A stretch of 64,000 nucleotides of DNA from UBA1672 sp964351365 (GTDB lineage Bacteria; Pseudomonadota; Alphaproteobacteria; Micavibrionales; Micavibrionaceae). Under the pieces are notes generated by a model. That model searched no databases and was not told the origin of the DNA. It saw only the letters and a list, made by a program, of their open reading frames with translations. Shown piece after piece: positions 23,677 to 33,082 of this stretch (its first letter is position 1; the number at the start of each line of letters is the position of its first letter). The stretch is from positions 24,890 through 88,889 of the forward strand of contig CAYGNP010000009.1 of the NCBI GenBank assembly GCA_964351365.1, given 5' to 3'. The position numbers and the translations under genes were made by a program.

Positions 23677-25572
23677 ATGAATAAAAATCCGTGGTCACGG
23701 CAAAAGAATTTTTATACGTCGCCGCAGGCTGTTCAAGTTGAACGTAGTCCAAAGCGGCGGTGGTTAATTCTGCCTATATTGTGGAAAGCGTTGGTTCGGA
23801 CATGTACTGCTTTGGGAGCGATGATCCTTATCAGTGTCGTTTATGTGATGTGGCTTGTGGGCCCCGCGCTTGAAAATATCGAGACCGGTCTGCCTGAGGA
23901 GATGGTTCTTTACATGGAGCTTGATGGAAATCTGAGTGATTTGCCTTCAGAGATTAGTCTGGTTGATCCTTTTTCAAAACAAAAGCGCACATTGAAAAGT
24001 TATATCGATGCGATTGAGCGGGCAAAAACTGATCCGCGTGTGAAGGGGATTTATGCGAATGCGGTTTCTGCAACATATCCAGTTGCGTATATTCAAGAGT
24101 TGCGTGAGGCGATTATAGATTTCCGCACAAGTGGTAAGTTTGCCTATATTTACGCGCCTTCTTATGATGGTGGTCTTGGGTCCTATTATCTTGCTTCCGG
24201 TTTTGATGAAATATGGATGCAGCCGATTGGGGTTGTTATGATTAACGGTATTAGCGCGGAAATGCCCTTTTTCCGTGAGGTTATGGATAAAATCGGCGTG
24301 GAGCCTAATTTTTTCCAGCGTAAAGAATATAAGAGCGCGTATGAAAGCTTTACCAATTCCAAGATTTCCGAGGCGAACAGGGAATCAACACAGGCGTTGA
24401 TTGATGATATTGCCGGCACGATTAGTGCGGATATTTCAAAAGACCGGAATATTGATTTTAATTCTTTGGTTGATCGGGGATTGTTTATTGCACAAGAGGC
24501 AGAAAAAGCTGGGCTTGTGGATCATGTGAATTATGCGGACGAGTTGGTTGATCATATTAATACCCTTGTGACGGGCGAAGATGATTCCATGGGTGTGGCC
24601 TATGTTCAGTTTGACCGGTATGTAAATGATATGGCTAAAGTTAATAAGAGTATGTTTGCGAAAAAGAAGGATGATAATTCTTCCTCAAAACCGCAAGTGG
24701 CACTAATTTATGCTATGGGGGCTATTGTTGATGAGGATGATAAGGGCGCGGGAGTTGATGATGGTGTTGCGGGCGCTGATGAAATTGCGGGGGCTCTTCT
24801 GGATGTTGCGGAAGATGAGAGTATCAAGGCGGTTGTGCTGCGGGTGAACAGTCCGGGCGGCTCACCTGTTGCTTCTGAAACGATCCTAAGAGCTATACAT
24901 AAAGTGCAGGAGGCGGGGAAAACTGTTACGGTTTCTATGGGGCCAGTGGCGGCATCAGGCGGATACTGGATTTCTGCGTCTGCGGATCAGATTTTTGTTT
25001 TGCCGACGACAATTACCGGCTCTATCGGGGTGTTGGGCGGCAAGTTTTCTGCAGAAAAATTATGGGAGCAGGTTGGTGTGAATTGGGGCCGCGTGCAATG
25101 GGGTAAAAATTCGGGCATGTGGTCGATGAATACGCCGTTTTCCAAAGCTGAGGCAGAGCGCATGAATGTGATGCTTGATAATATTTATGATGGATTTATT
25201 TCGCGCGTGGCTGAGGGGCGCGGTATGGACAAGCAGGCGGTTGAGAAGATTGCCCGCGGGCGCGTGTGGTCTGGTGTTCAGGCGGTGAAAATTGGTCTGG
25301 CTGATCAGTTTGGCGGTTTGAATGCTGCGCTTGACTATGCGGCTGTCAAGGCGGGTGCGAGTGATCGTCGTCAGGTTGATGTTGTTATTATGCCTAAGCC
25401 TTTGAGCGCATTTGAGCAGTTTGTCGAGCTGCTTGAGGTTCAGGCTACCTCCGGAAAAACTCTTGGCAAGATCTTAAGCCATTTGAAGCCTTTGGAGGCG
25501 TTGATCGATGACGCTATGATTATGCATGATGCTAAAACCAACAGTGTTTATGCGCCGATTAATGTTCCGTGA
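23677..25572 (+). CDS. sppA: Signal peptide peptidase SppA, 67K type
   Basis: Inner-membrane serine protease that degrades cleaved signal peptides. The 631 residues contain one N-terminal transmembrane helix (around residues 33-60) and two tandem S49 peptidase domains, the double arrangement of the 67K class. The catalytic lysine region is QRKEYKSAYESF in the first domain; the nucleophilic serine region is GPVAASGGYWISASADQI followed by TTITGSIGVLGGKFSAEKL in the second. AVVLRVNSPGGSPVASE is the conserved pre-catalytic strand. The final 14 bases overlap the convergent HAD hydrolase gene. Confidence 0.93.
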   Translation: MNKNPWSRQKNFYTSPQAVQVERSPKRRWLILPILWKALVRTCTALGAMILISVVYVMWLVGPALENIETGLPEEMVLYMELDGNLSDLPSEISLVDPFSKQKRTLKSYIDAIERAKTDPRVKGIYANAVSATYPVAYIQELREAIIDFRTSGKFAYIYAPSYDGGLGSYYLASGFDEIWMQPIGVVMINGISAEMPFFREVMDKIGVEPNFFQRKEYKSAYESFTNSKISEANRESTQALIDDIAGTISADISKDRNIDFNSLVDRGLFIAQEAEKAGLVDHVNYADELVDHINTLVTGEDDSMGVAYVQFDRYVNDMAKVNKSMFAKKKDDNSSSKPQVALIYAMGAIVDEDDKGAGVDDGVAGADEIAGALLDVAEDESIKAVVLRVNSPGGSPVASETILRAIHKVQEAGKTVTVSMGPVAASGGYWISASADQIFVLPTTITGSIGVLGGKFSAEKLWEQVGVNWGRVQWGKNSGMWSMNTPFSKAEAERMNVMLDNIYDGFISRVAEGRGMDKQAVEKIARGRVWSGVQAVKIGLADQFGGLNAALDYAAVKAGASDRRQVDVVIMPKPLSAFEQFVELLEVQATSGKTLGKILSHLKPLEALIDDAMIMHDAKTNSVYAPINVP

Positions 25573-26329
25573 CAGGTGTGAGGCTTTGGTCTTCAGTTTT
25601 TTTTTCCAGAGATTCCGGTTTTTCAAACATGAGCCTTAATTGGTCGTACATATCATGGAAAGACATAATGATATGGTCTGGGCCGTAATTTTTTTCAAGA
25701 ACAGCAACGGCAGCATTAAAGGCCACGGCCACAGGGATAATTTTTCCTGCAATTGCGCCTGATGCAGCGATAGCGGCGATAACGTCTTTGCGCCGGTCAC
25801 CGATGTACCAAATCATGTCATCTTTATGCGGTTCGATGTTCATTCGTTTGAGGGCAAGCAGTATAGGTTCCGGGTTTGGTTTTGATTTTGTAATATCTTC
25901 GCGGAAGATTGTGGTTTGGAAATAATGCTCCAGGTCAAATTTGTCTAGAATGTCGTGACCGTATCCTGCGCCTAGGCCGTTGCTGACCAGAGCCATGGGG
26001 ATATTGTGAGTACGCAGGAGATCAAGGACGTCATATATGCCGGGGCAGGGCTGTACGATTTGTTCAACGGGCTTGCGCCGGAATTTATGAATGGCACGGT
26101 GAACCAGTAATTTTGGCTTTTTCTTTTTGTCGTTGCTCCATTCCGGGTCGTGCCATTCGGGTACGATCGGGCCTTGTGCGCCGCGTTTGAATATCCAGGC
26201 AAAAAGTTTTGAGATTTTGTAGGAGATGTTATCCAGAAATTCGAGGATATGCAAAAGCCGAGGATTAATGTGGCGAACGGCTGTTCCGTCCATATCAAAA
26301 ATCACGATTGTAGGTTTTTGCAATGACAT
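25559..26329 (-). CDS. HAD-superfamily phosphatase
   Basis: A 256-residue haloacid dehalogenase-type hydrolase. All four motifs are visible: FDMDGTAV (motif I, nucleophile Asp), LVSNGLG (motif II), KSKPNPEPI (motif III Lys) and WYIGDRRKDVIAAIAA (motif IV). An insert between motifs I and II, rich in aromatic and basic residues, forms the cap. It resembles phosphoglycolate phosphatase-like enzymes, but the substrate is unknown. It follows dxs by 70 bases on the same strand and overlaps sppA tail to tail. Confidence 0.85.
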   Translation of the reverse strand: MSLQKPTIVIFDMDGTAVRHINPRLLHILEFLDNISYKISKLFAWIFKRGAQGPIVPEWHDPEWSNDKKKKPKLLVHRAIHKFRRKPVEQIVQPCPGIYDVLDLLRTHNIPMALVSNGLGAGYGHDILDKFDLEHYFQTTIFREDITKSKPNPEPILLALKRMNIEPHKDDMIWYIGDRRKDVIAAIAASGAIAGKIIPVAVAFNAAVAVLEKNYGPDHIIMSFHDMYDQLRLMFEKPESLEKKTEDQSLTPVTEH

Positions 26330-26399
26330 TTAGTGAGCGTAGAGGAAAAAATAAGCTATATCAACAAGAACCGGGATTTCTTGACTTAGATAGTTGTGT

Positions 26400-28334
26400 T
26401 TAAATCAAAGATGAAGCCAGGGCAGCGATGTGGCGTGCGGTCAGGCCAGCTTTATCATATTGCGCTTCGGGGGTGTCATGATCCTGGAATATATCTGGCA
26501 GTGTGAGTGTGCGGAGCTTTAGGTTTTTATCCAAAAATCCTTTGTTTGAAAGGAATTCCAATACTGAGGCTCCGAAACCGCCGCGTGATCCTTCCTCTAT
26601 GGTGATAATGGAGTCGTGCGTTTTTGCAAGCGATGAAATGAGATCGCAATCAAGGGGTTTGGCGAAACGCGCATCGGCGATGGTGATGTCTATGTTAAGT
26701 TTATCATGCAATATTGCGGCGGCGGCTTTGCATTCCTCAAGGCGTGTGCCGAGGCTGAGGAGGGCTATTTTCTTACCATTTTGGATGATGCGCCCCTTGC
26801 CGATGGACAAGATTTCAGGTTCTTGCGGGATGTCTATTCCTGTGCCTTCGCCGCGTGGATATCTGAAGGCGATTGGCCCTTTGTTATAGGCTGCGGCGGT
26901 GGCGACCATGTTTGTCAGTTCTGCCTCGTCTGCGGGGGCCATGACAACAAAATTTGGCAGGCAGGCCAGATAAGCGATATCAAATGCGCCAGCGTGAGTT
27001 TGACCATCGGCGCCAACCAGACCGGCGCGGTCTATGGCAAAGCGGACAGGCAGGTTCTGGATGGCTACGTCATGCACAACCTGATCATAGGCGCGTTGAA
27101 GGAAGGTCGAGTATATTGTTACAAATGGCTTGAAGCCTTCGGTGGCCATGCCTGCGGCGAAGGTCACGGCGTGCTGCTCTGCTATGCCAACATCAAAGGC
27201 GCGGTCGGGGAATTCGTATGAAAAGCTATCTACGCCTGTTCCAGAGGGCATTGCCGCAGTAATGGCAACAATTTTTTTGTCTTTTTTGGCTTCGTTGATA
27301 AGGGCATTTGCGTAGGCCTTGGTGTAGCTAGGGGCGGTTGTAGTTGATTTCCCTTTTTTTTGCGCGCCTGTTACGACATCAAACTTTTTGACGCCATGCA
27401 TTTTATCCTTGGAGTTTTCAGCCGGAGCGTATCCCTTGCCTTTTTGCGTGATGGTATGAATCAGCACCGGGCCCTCATGTTCGCCGTCGCGAACGTTGCG
27501 CAGGATGGGCAGGAGATGGTCGAGGTTGTGGCCGTCAACAGGGCCGATGTAATAAAAACCCATATCTTCGAATAATGAGCCACCGCCAAGGGCTACACGG
27601 GCATTTTCTTCAGCACGTTTTGCGACTTTGCGCAATGGCGTTGGCAGGATGTCGGACAGCTTTTTACCGAGCTCGCGCGCAGTGATGTAAGGCGCGCCGG
27701 AAACAATTTTGGTCAAATGTTTGCTGATGGCGCCAACCGGCGGGGCGATGGACATCTCATTGTCGTTTAAAATAACGATGAGTCTGGTTTTATGTGCACC
27801 GGCATTATTCATGGCTTCGTAGGCCATACCAGCAGACAGGGCACCATCACCGATGACGGCAATGACGTGGTTGTTTTTACCCTTAAGGTCACGGGCTACG
27901 GCCATGCCCAGTCCGGCGGAGATAGAGGTTGAGCTGTGGGCTGCGCCAAAGGGATCGTACTCGCTTTCGCTGCGCTTGGTGAAGCCAGATAAGCCGCCTC
28001 CCTGGCGGAGCGTGTGCATGCGGTCTTTGCGGCCTGTCAGGATCTTGTGTGGGTAGCTTTGGTGGCCGACATCCCAGATTATTTTATCTGTTGGGGCGTC
28101 AAAAATTGCGTGGAGGGCAACGGTAAGCTCTACAACGCCCAGGCCTGCGCCCAGATGGCCGCCGGTTTTGGAGACGCTGGCGATCATGAAGTCACGCACT
28201 TCGGCGCTCAGCTGCTCCAGTTGTTTGTCGCTGAGGCTTTTCATGTCTGCGGGCGCGTTAATTCCTGCCAGCAAGATGGGTGGATTATAGCTTTCCGGCG
28301 TGTTATTTGGCGGTGTTTTTAATGACTTTTCCAT
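26400..28334 (-). CDS. dxs: 1-deoxy-D-xylulose-5-phosphate synthase
   Basis: Thiamine-diphosphate enzyme that condenses pyruvate and glyceraldehyde 3-phosphate, the entry step of the MEP isoprenoid pathway. Full length (644 residues). Key features: GGHLGAGLGVVELTVALH, the TPP motif GDGALSAGMAYEAMNNAG with downstream ILNDNEMSI, YYIGPVDGHNLDHL, and the transketolase pyrimidine-domain block GIAEQHAVTFAAGMA and DRAGLVGADGQTHAGAFD. It is the last member of xseB-ispA-dxs, a frequent bacterial order, and IspH of the same pathway is encoded at 30957-31907. Confidence 0.97.
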   Translation of the reverse strand: MEKSLKTPPNNTPESYNPPILLAGINAPADMKSLSDKQLEQLSAEVRDFMIASVSKTGGHLGAGLGVVELTVALHAIFDAPTDKIIWDVGHQSYPHKILTGRKDRMHTLRQGGGLSGFTKRSESEYDPFGAAHSSTSISAGLGMAVARDLKGKNNHVIAVIGDGALSAGMAYEAMNNAGAHKTRLIVILNDNEMSIAPPVGAISKHLTKIVSGAPYITARELGKKLSDILPTPLRKVAKRAEENARVALGGGSLFEDMGFYYIGPVDGHNLDHLLPILRNVRDGEHEGPVLIHTITQKGKGYAPAENSKDKMHGVKKFDVVTGAQKKGKSTTTAPSYTKAYANALINEAKKDKKIVAITAAMPSGTGVDSFSYEFPDRAFDVGIAEQHAVTFAAGMATEGFKPFVTIYSTFLQRAYDQVVHDVAIQNLPVRFAIDRAGLVGADGQTHAGAFDIAYLACLPNFVVMAPADEAELTNMVATAAAYNKGPIAFRYPRGEGTGIDIPQEPEILSIGKGRIIQNGKKIALLSLGTRLEECKAAAAILHDKLNIDITIADARFAKPLDCDLISSLAKTHDSIITIEEGSRGGFGASVLEFLSNKGFLDKNLKLRTLTLPDIFQDHDTPEAQYDKAGLTARHIAALASSLI

Positions 28335-28394
28335 AGCTTGCCTGTTTTACAGTAAAGGGCAGACGCAAATCAATTATAATCGCATAAAATTTAT

Positions 28395-29306
28395 CTATGC
28401 CCGGCGAGCGAGCACATAATTTGCCAGTTTTTCAAGCATTTTAGCGCGGCCATTAAAGATACGCAGGTGGCTGATGGCTTGTTCAATCAGCATTTCCGCG
28501 CGCTCCCGGGCCTGTTCCTTACCCATTGCGGAGACGAAGGTTGCTTTTCCAGCCTGTTCGTCTTTGCGGGTGTCCTTGCCGGTGTCCTGGGGGTCGGCCT
28601 CAACGTCCAGAATATCGTCGGTGACCTGAAAGGCGAGGCCTAGATCAAAGGCATAGTTGCATAATGCTTTGCGATGCGGGGCATCTGATTTTCCAAGGAT
28701 TGCGCCGGCTTCGCAAGCGAAAGCCATGAGTTTCCCGGTTTTGAGGCGCTGCATACGCGAGATTGTCCCCAAATCGAATTCTTTTTCTTCAGCGATAAGA
28801 TCCAGCATCTGGCCGCCAACCATGCCATGCGCCCCAGAGGATTGGGCGAGGCTTTTGATCAGTTCGCAGCGCACACGGGGGTCTTCGTGGGTTTCCGGCT
28901 CACTCAAGATTTCAAATGCAAGGGTCAGCAGGGCATCTCCTGCAAGAATAGCCGTGGCCTCATTGTATAATTTATGTACGGTTGGTTTGCCCCGGCGCAA
29001 AGAAGCATCGTCCATGGCGGGTAAATCATCGTGGATGAGGGAGTAGCAGTGAATGAATTCAAGGGCTGCGGCTACGCGGCGCGAGCGCGCGGGGTCAACG
29101 TTAAATAGGCTGGCGGAGTGAATGACCAGAAAAGGGCGCAAGCGCTTGCCGCCATTGAGCGTTCCATGGCGCATGGCTTCGAAAAGGTGATTTTCAACCG
29201 TATCTGTTTCAGGTAGAAGGCGGCTGATGGTTTTATTAACCCCATCACTGACGGCGGCCATTTCGTGTTGAAGGTCGGGGTCGGCATCTCTTGGGGATGG
29301 GGCCAT
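28395..29306 (-). CDS. ispA: Farnesyl diphosphate synthase (short-chain polyprenyl synthase)
   Basis: Builds farnesyl (or geranyl) diphosphate from IPP and DMAPP. The first aspartate-rich motif is LIHDDLPAMDDASLRRGKPT, in the DDx4D form used by bacterial IspA; the second is FQVTDDILDVEADPQDTGKDTRKDE. LNGGKRLRPFLV near residue 50 and GGQMLDL are also present. It lies between xseB (6 bases upstream) and dxs (60 bases downstream) in one likely transcript. The product feeds the long-chain enzyme at 319-1335. Confidence 0.95.
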   Translation of the reverse strand: MAPSPRDADPDLQHEMAAVSDGVNKTISRLLPETDTVENHLFEAMRHGTLNGGKRLRPFLVIHSASLFNVDPARSRRVAAALEFIHCYSLIHDDLPAMDDASLRRGKPTVHKLYNEATAILAGDALLTLAFEILSEPETHEDPRVRCELIKSLAQSSGAHGMVGGQMLDLIAEEKEFDLGTISRMQRLKTGKLMAFACEAGAILGKSDAPHRKALCNYAFDLGLAFQVTDDILDVEADPQDTGKDTRKDEQAGKATFVSAMGKEQARERAEMLIEQAISHLRIFNGRAKMLEKLANYVLARRA

Positions 29307-29312
29307 GGGGAA

Positions 29313-29558
29313 TTAACTTTCCTGATCTAGGGGTTGAGTTTGGACAGTGCCATCATTTGCAATTGAAATTTTTTCAATTTTGGCTTGTGCGTTGCGCAGT
29401 TTTTGTTCGCAGTGTGTTTTTAATTTTATGCCGCGCTCATAGGCGGTGATTGATTCTTCTAGCGGAGATTCGCCAGTTTCAAGGCCGCGGACAATATGTT
29501 CCAACTCACCCAGGGCTTCTTCGAAGCTTAGTTTTTCAATGGCTTTTTTTTCAGGCAT
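29313..29558 (-). CDS. xseB: Exodeoxyribonuclease VII small subunit
   Basis: An 81-residue subunit with the compact family pattern LSFEEALGELEHIVRGLETGESPLEESITAYERG followed by a basic helix HCEQKLRNAQAKIEKI. It pairs with XseA (encoded elsewhere) to degrade single-stranded DNA. The ATG at 29558 is used; a TTG at 29588 would add ten residues not expected in the family. Its place ahead of ispA-dxs is the usual bacterial arrangement. Confidence 0.93.
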   Translation of the reverse strand: MPEKKAIEKLSFEEALGELEHIVRGLETGESPLEESITAYERGIKLKTHCEQKLRNAQAKIEKISIANDGTVQTQPLDQES

Positions 29559-29623
29559 TTTACGCTCTGTGTTCTTTAAATAAGGCAAGAGTGTATGTCA
29601 GAAGTGCCTTGCGCTCAAGCTGT

Positions 29624-30214
29624 TTAAGTGCTTAGTCCCAATTTCTGTTCGAGAGCGCCGCACAGCATGTGGCCGAGGAGGATATGCATTTCCTGGATGC
29701 GGGCGGTGATATCTGAGGGGACGATGAGCATGTGGTTACATAGAGGTGGCATTTTCCCGCCGTCCCGGCCAGAAAAGCCGATTGTTGTAATGTTTTTTTC
29801 GCGGGCGGTTTCTAGGGCGCGGAGGATATTCGGGCTGTTGCCAGAGGTGCTGAGGGCTATTGCTACATCCCCTCTTTGGCCTATTGCGTTGATTTGGCGG
29901 GAGAAAATATGATCAAAGCCCATATCGTTTCCAGCGGCGGTGAGCGTGGAGGTGTCGGTTGTCAGGGCGATTGCGGCGATTGGCTCGCGGTCGTTGATGA
30001 AGCGCACGGTGAGCTCGGTTGCGAGATGTTGTGCATCGGCGGCGCTGCCTCCGTTGCCGAAGAACATTATTTTGTGTCCGAGTTCTATGGCATCGACGCA
30101 GGCATTCAATATTTTTGTGAATGGATTTTGTAACGTTACGGCGGTTTTTTGCGCGCAAATCAGGTGATCTTGCGTTTGAGCCTGCCAGTAATCATTAAGG
30201 TTAAAATCAGTCAT
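29624..30214 (-). CDS. gmhA: Phosphoheptose isomerase (SIS domain)
   Basis: Converts sedoheptulose 7-phosphate to D-glycero-manno-heptose 7-phosphate for the LPS core. The SIS-domain motif FFGNGGSAADAQHLATELTVRF matches GmhA closely; also seen are LTTDTSTLTAAGND, ALSTSGNSPNILRALE, and the metal-binding QEMHILLGHMLCGALE near the C-terminus. 196 residues is normal. It lies upstream of xseB-ispA-dxs and directly after the lipoprotein gene (3-base gap). DnaA-initiator-associating DiaA is a related family, but the residues here favour GmhA. Confidence 0.87.
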   Translation of the reverse strand: MTDFNLNDYWQAQTQDHLICAQKTAVTLQNPFTKILNACVDAIELGHKIMFFGNGGSAADAQHLATELTVRFINDREPIAAIALTTDTSTLTAAGNDMGFDHIFSRQINAIGQRGDVAIALSTSGNSPNILRALETAREKNITTIGFSGRDGGKMPPLCNHMLIVPSDITARIQEMHILLGHMLCGALEQKLGLST

Positions 30215-30217
30215 AGA

Positions 30218-30877
30218 TCAATTCACGGGTGGCTTTTTCTTTTGTGCCGCTTTAGCGGAGTCAGTTGCGACCATAAATTGCCGGTTATATTCCAATTGAT
30301 CCGGGGTGACCTGAAATCCAATCAATACCTTGAAAAAACGCGCTTGTTTTTCGTTGGGTATCGGAATGATCTGACGCAGATTTTCATGGTATGTGTGTGT
30401 GTCTTCATTGGCATTGAATGTCATGGAGGCGGCGAAAATTTCCTTGGCCAGAATTTTTCCGCTTGGTGTGGTGACGGCAACAAAATAGGGGAAGGAGAAA
30501 AACGGTTTATCGGTTTTTTGCTTGCGCCCTTTTGGTCCCAATTCACCGTTAAATGTAATTTTCAGGTCAACGATTGCAGTTTTTGAAGACAAATCACAGC
30601 TTGTCTGGGCATTTTGAACGTCAACGCGTGAGATCAGGTTTTTGGGGTCAGATGATTTTGGGTCTATGAAATCGCTTATGGAGCTGAGATCGTCGACAAT
30701 CTCAATCTTTGGGCATTCGCTGGCGAGCAGAGCTTCTGCTTCTCCGCCTACTGCGGTGGCTGTTTGATAGTTTCTGGTGGTCAGGTCATAAACATCATCC
30801 TGGACTGCGTCGTATGTCTGGCAGGCACCAAGAAGGAATAATGATGTTAAAACAAGGCTTAATTTGAGATGTCTCAT
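30218..30877 (-). CDS. Hypothetical lipoprotein
   Basis: Not recognised by name. A lipoprotein signal (MRHLKLSLVLTSLFLLGAC) leads to about 200 residues: a helical part, then a beta-rich domain with two further cysteines (SECPKIE and QTSCDLS) that may form a disulfide, and the blocks KTAIVDLKITFNGELGPKG and FPYFVAVTTPSGKILAKEIF, reminiscent of small beta-sandwich envelope lipoproteins. A role in the envelope is likely. It starts 80 bases from the divergent ispH and ends 3 bases before gmhA. Confidence 0.7.
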   Translation of the reverse strand: MRHLKLSLVLTSLFLLGACQTYDAVQDDVYDLTTRNYQTATAVGGEAEALLASECPKIEIVDDLSSISDFIDPKSSDPKNLISRVDVQNAQTSCDLSSKTAIVDLKITFNGELGPKGRKQKTDKPFFSFPYFVAVTTPSGKILAKEIFAASMTFNANEDTHTYHENLRQIIPIPNEKQARFFKVLIGFQVTPDQLEYNRQFMVATDSAKAAQKKKPPVN

Positions 30878-30956
30878 TCGTATGAAAATCCTGATTATGA
30901 GAAAAACAAGGAAGATCAGTATAGATTATTTTTCTGGAATTGACTATACCAAAGGC

Positions 30957-31907
30957 ATGAGTAAGAAATCTTTGAAAATTTTACTTGCTGCGCCGCGGGG
31001 ATTTTGTGCGGGCGTGGATCGGGCGATACAAATCGTTGAGCTGGCGCTGGAGAAATATGGCGCGCCGGTTTATGTGCGTCATGAGATTGTTCACAATAAG
31101 TTTGTGGTCGATTCACTGCGCGCCAAGGGCGCGGTGTTTGTTGAGGAATTAAGTGAAATACCTGGGGATGGGCAGCCCGTTATTTTTTCTGCACATGGTG
31201 TTCCCAAGGCTGTGCCGATGGAGGCAAAACAACGCGAGATGTTCTTTATTGATGCGACCTGTCCGCTTGTGAGTAAGGTTCACCGCGAGGCGGAGAGCCA
31301 TCACAAAGCGGGGGATATGATTATTTTAATCGGTCATGCGGGGCATCCTGAGGTTATAGGCACGATGGGCCAATTGCCGGAGGGGGCAGTGGTTTTGGTT
31401 GAAACGCTAGAGGATGTTCAGAATTTGAGAATTGCGGAATCTCAGAATCTTGCCTATTGCACGCAGACAACGCTTTCGGTGGATGATACAGCGGATATTG
31501 TCAGTGCGTTGCAGACCAAGTTTCCCGGCATTAAAGGGCCGCGCAAAGAAGATATTTGCTATGCCACCACGAACCGGCAGGCGGCGATGAAGGCGATTGC
31601 GCCTTTGAGCGATGCCGTTATTGTTATTGGCGCGCCAAATTCGTCCAACTCTAACCGCTTGGTTGAAGTTGCACGTTTGAATGGATGTGCCAAGGCGATG
31701 CTGGTGCGCGGAGTGGAGGAGATTGACTGGAGCTGGCTGGAGGGTGTTGAGGCCCTTGGTTTGAGTGCTGGTGCGTCTGCGCCGGAAATCCTTGTTGATG
31801 GGGTGATTGAGCAAGCGCGGTTGCGTTTTGATGTTACGGTTGAGGAAGTTGCGATTACGCAAGAAAATGTTCATTTCAAAGTTCCAAAAGTGCTGAGTGC
31901 GGCGTAG
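30957..31907 (+). CDS. ispH: 4-hydroxy-3-methylbut-2-enyl diphosphate reductase
   Basis: Final MEP-pathway enzyme, releasing IPP and DMAPP, with a [4Fe-4S] cluster. The three cluster cysteines are in PRGFCAGVDRAI, DATCPLVSKVH and DICYATTNRQ. HEIVHN, SAHGVP and GHAGHPEVIG carry the substrate-binding histidines. The ATG at 30957 (MSKKSLKILLAAPRGF) gives a 316-residue protein of the standard form; in-frame starts upstream would add an unlikely basic extension. It heads ispH-P-loop gene-rnhA. Confidence 0.96.
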   Translation: MSKKSLKILLAAPRGFCAGVDRAIQIVELALEKYGAPVYVRHEIVHNKFVVDSLRAKGAVFVEELSEIPGDGQPVIFSAHGVPKAVPMEAKQREMFFIDATCPLVSKVHREAESHHKAGDMIILIGHAGHPEVIGTMGQLPEGAVVLVETLEDVQNLRIAESQNLAYCTQTTLSVDDTADIVSALQTKFPGIKGPRKEDICYATTNRQAAMKAIAPLSDAVIVIGAPNSSNSNRLVEVARLNGCAKAMLVRGVEEIDWSWLEGVEALGLSAGASAPEILVDGVIEQARLRFDVTVEEVAITQENVHFKVPKVLSAA

Positions 31908-32648
31908 ATGAGGGTGAGTGCGCAGCAATTTTTGAGCTCTTCTCAAAAAGCGATTACGTTGATTGGGATGTCTGGTGCGGGAAAGACCTATATTTCCTGC
32001 CAGCTTGAGAAGTGGGGATGGACAAATTATTCCGGTGATTTTGAAATTGGTGATAAATATATGCGCCATGTCCTTAACTTTGAAGGGGCTTTCACGGCAG
32101 AGAATATAAGCGCGTTATCAGAATATTTGGGTAAGCTCGGTGATCCTGCTCTGGGGGGGCTTCCTTTGGATGAATTTCAAAAGCGCCAGAAGCAATATTA
32201 TGACGCGGAGTGCAGTTCGCTTAAGAATATGGTGGTGAACGGGGCAGATTTTGTCCATGATTCCACAGGGAGTCTGTGTGAGATTGAAGATGAAGATTTG
32301 TTGCGCTCTGTTGGTGAAAAAACGCTTTTTGTTTATCTGAAGACAGATATAGAAGCCGAAGAGTTAGTCTTGCGCCGGGCGTATGAGTATCCAAAGCCTT
32401 TGTTTTTCCCGCCGGATTTTTTGCGCAAAAACCTCGAACAGTTTTTGTCGGAAAAAGGGCTGGAGCAGCCAGAAGAGATGGTTCCGGATGAGTTTTCGCG
32501 TTGGGTTTTCCCGCGTTTGTTTGAGGCGCGCAAGCCGAAATATCAGCGTTTGGCGGATTTGTATGGTGTGAGCATTGCGGCGTCAGAGTTTCAGGATTTG
32601 CCTTCTGCGGATGATTTTACCAAGCTGATAGCAAAGCATTTACCATGA
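31908..32648 (+). CDS. P-loop NTPase/kinase-like protein, unknown
   Basis: A 246-residue protein with a Walker A motif GMSGAGKT at residues 20-27, near its N-terminus (ITLIGMSGAGKTYISCQLEKWGW), like small nucleotide/shikimate kinases. A DxxG/S-type block VHDSTGSLCEIEDEDLL, KTLFVYLKTDIEAEELVLRR and the conserved-looking YPKPLFFPPDFL follow. No close family is named; substrate unknown. It begins immediately after the ispH stop and overlaps rnhA by four bases (ATGA), so it is part of the transcript. In many alphaproteobacteria this slot holds homoserine kinase (thrB), which this is not. Confidence 0.75.
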   Translation: MRVSAQQFLSSSQKAITLIGMSGAGKTYISCQLEKWGWTNYSGDFEIGDKYMRHVLNFEGAFTAENISALSEYLGKLGDPALGGLPLDEFQKRQKQYYDAECSSLKNMVVNGADFVHDSTGSLCEIEDEDLLRSVGEKTLFVYLKTDIEAEELVLRRAYEYPKPLFFPPDFLRKNLEQFLSEKGLEQPEEMVPDEFSRWVFPRLFEARKPKYQRLADLYGVSIAASEFQDLPSADDFTKLIAKHLP

Positions 32649-33082
32649 TTGAGATGTATACAGACGGCGCATGTAGTGGAAATCCGGGCCCCGGGGGCTG
32701 GGGGGTTTTGATGCGGTGGAATGGGCATGAGAAGGAGCTCTGCGGAGGTGAGGCGGAGACGACGAATAACCGCATGGAGATGATGGCGGTTATTCAGGGC
32801 TTGCGTGCTCTTAAGAAACCATCCCAAGTGACGTTGTATACGGATAGCAAGTATGTAATGGAGGGGGTGACGAAATGGCTAGCGGGCTGGAAAACCAAGG
32901 GATGGAAAACGGCGGCGAAAAAACCTGTCAAAAATCAGGATTTGTGGGAGGAGATTGATGCGCTTCTGGGGGTTCATAGCGTTGAATTCGTCTGGGTGAA
33001 GGGGCATGCTGGGCATCCGGAGAATGAGCGCGCGGACGCGCTGGCGCGGGCGGGTATACCTGCTGTTAATCATTCAAATTAG
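32645..33082 (+). CDS. rnhA: Ribonuclease HI
   Basis: Cleaves RNA in RNA:DNA hybrids. The 145 residues contain the four metal-binding acids in their usual contexts: Asp7 in YTDGACSGNPGPGGWG, Glu45 in TNNRMEMMAV, Asp67 in LYTDSKYV, and the aspartate in NERADALAR near the end, plus the conserved WVKGHAGHPEN. It starts within the P-loop gene stop (ATGA). Its last 17 bases overlap the convergent PBP gene. Confidence 0.96.
   Translation: MIEMYTDGACSGNPGPGGWGVLMRWNGHEKELCGGEAETTNNRMEMMAVIQGLRALKKPSQVTLYTDSKYVMEGVTKWLAGWKTKGWKTAAKKPVKNQDLWEEIDALLGVHSVEFVWVKGHAGHPENERADALARAGIPAVNHSN

Noticed and set aside
31407..32069. 220-codon open frame on the minus strand
   Set aside because: Crosses the end of ispH and the start of the P-loop gene in antisense; basic low-complexity product.
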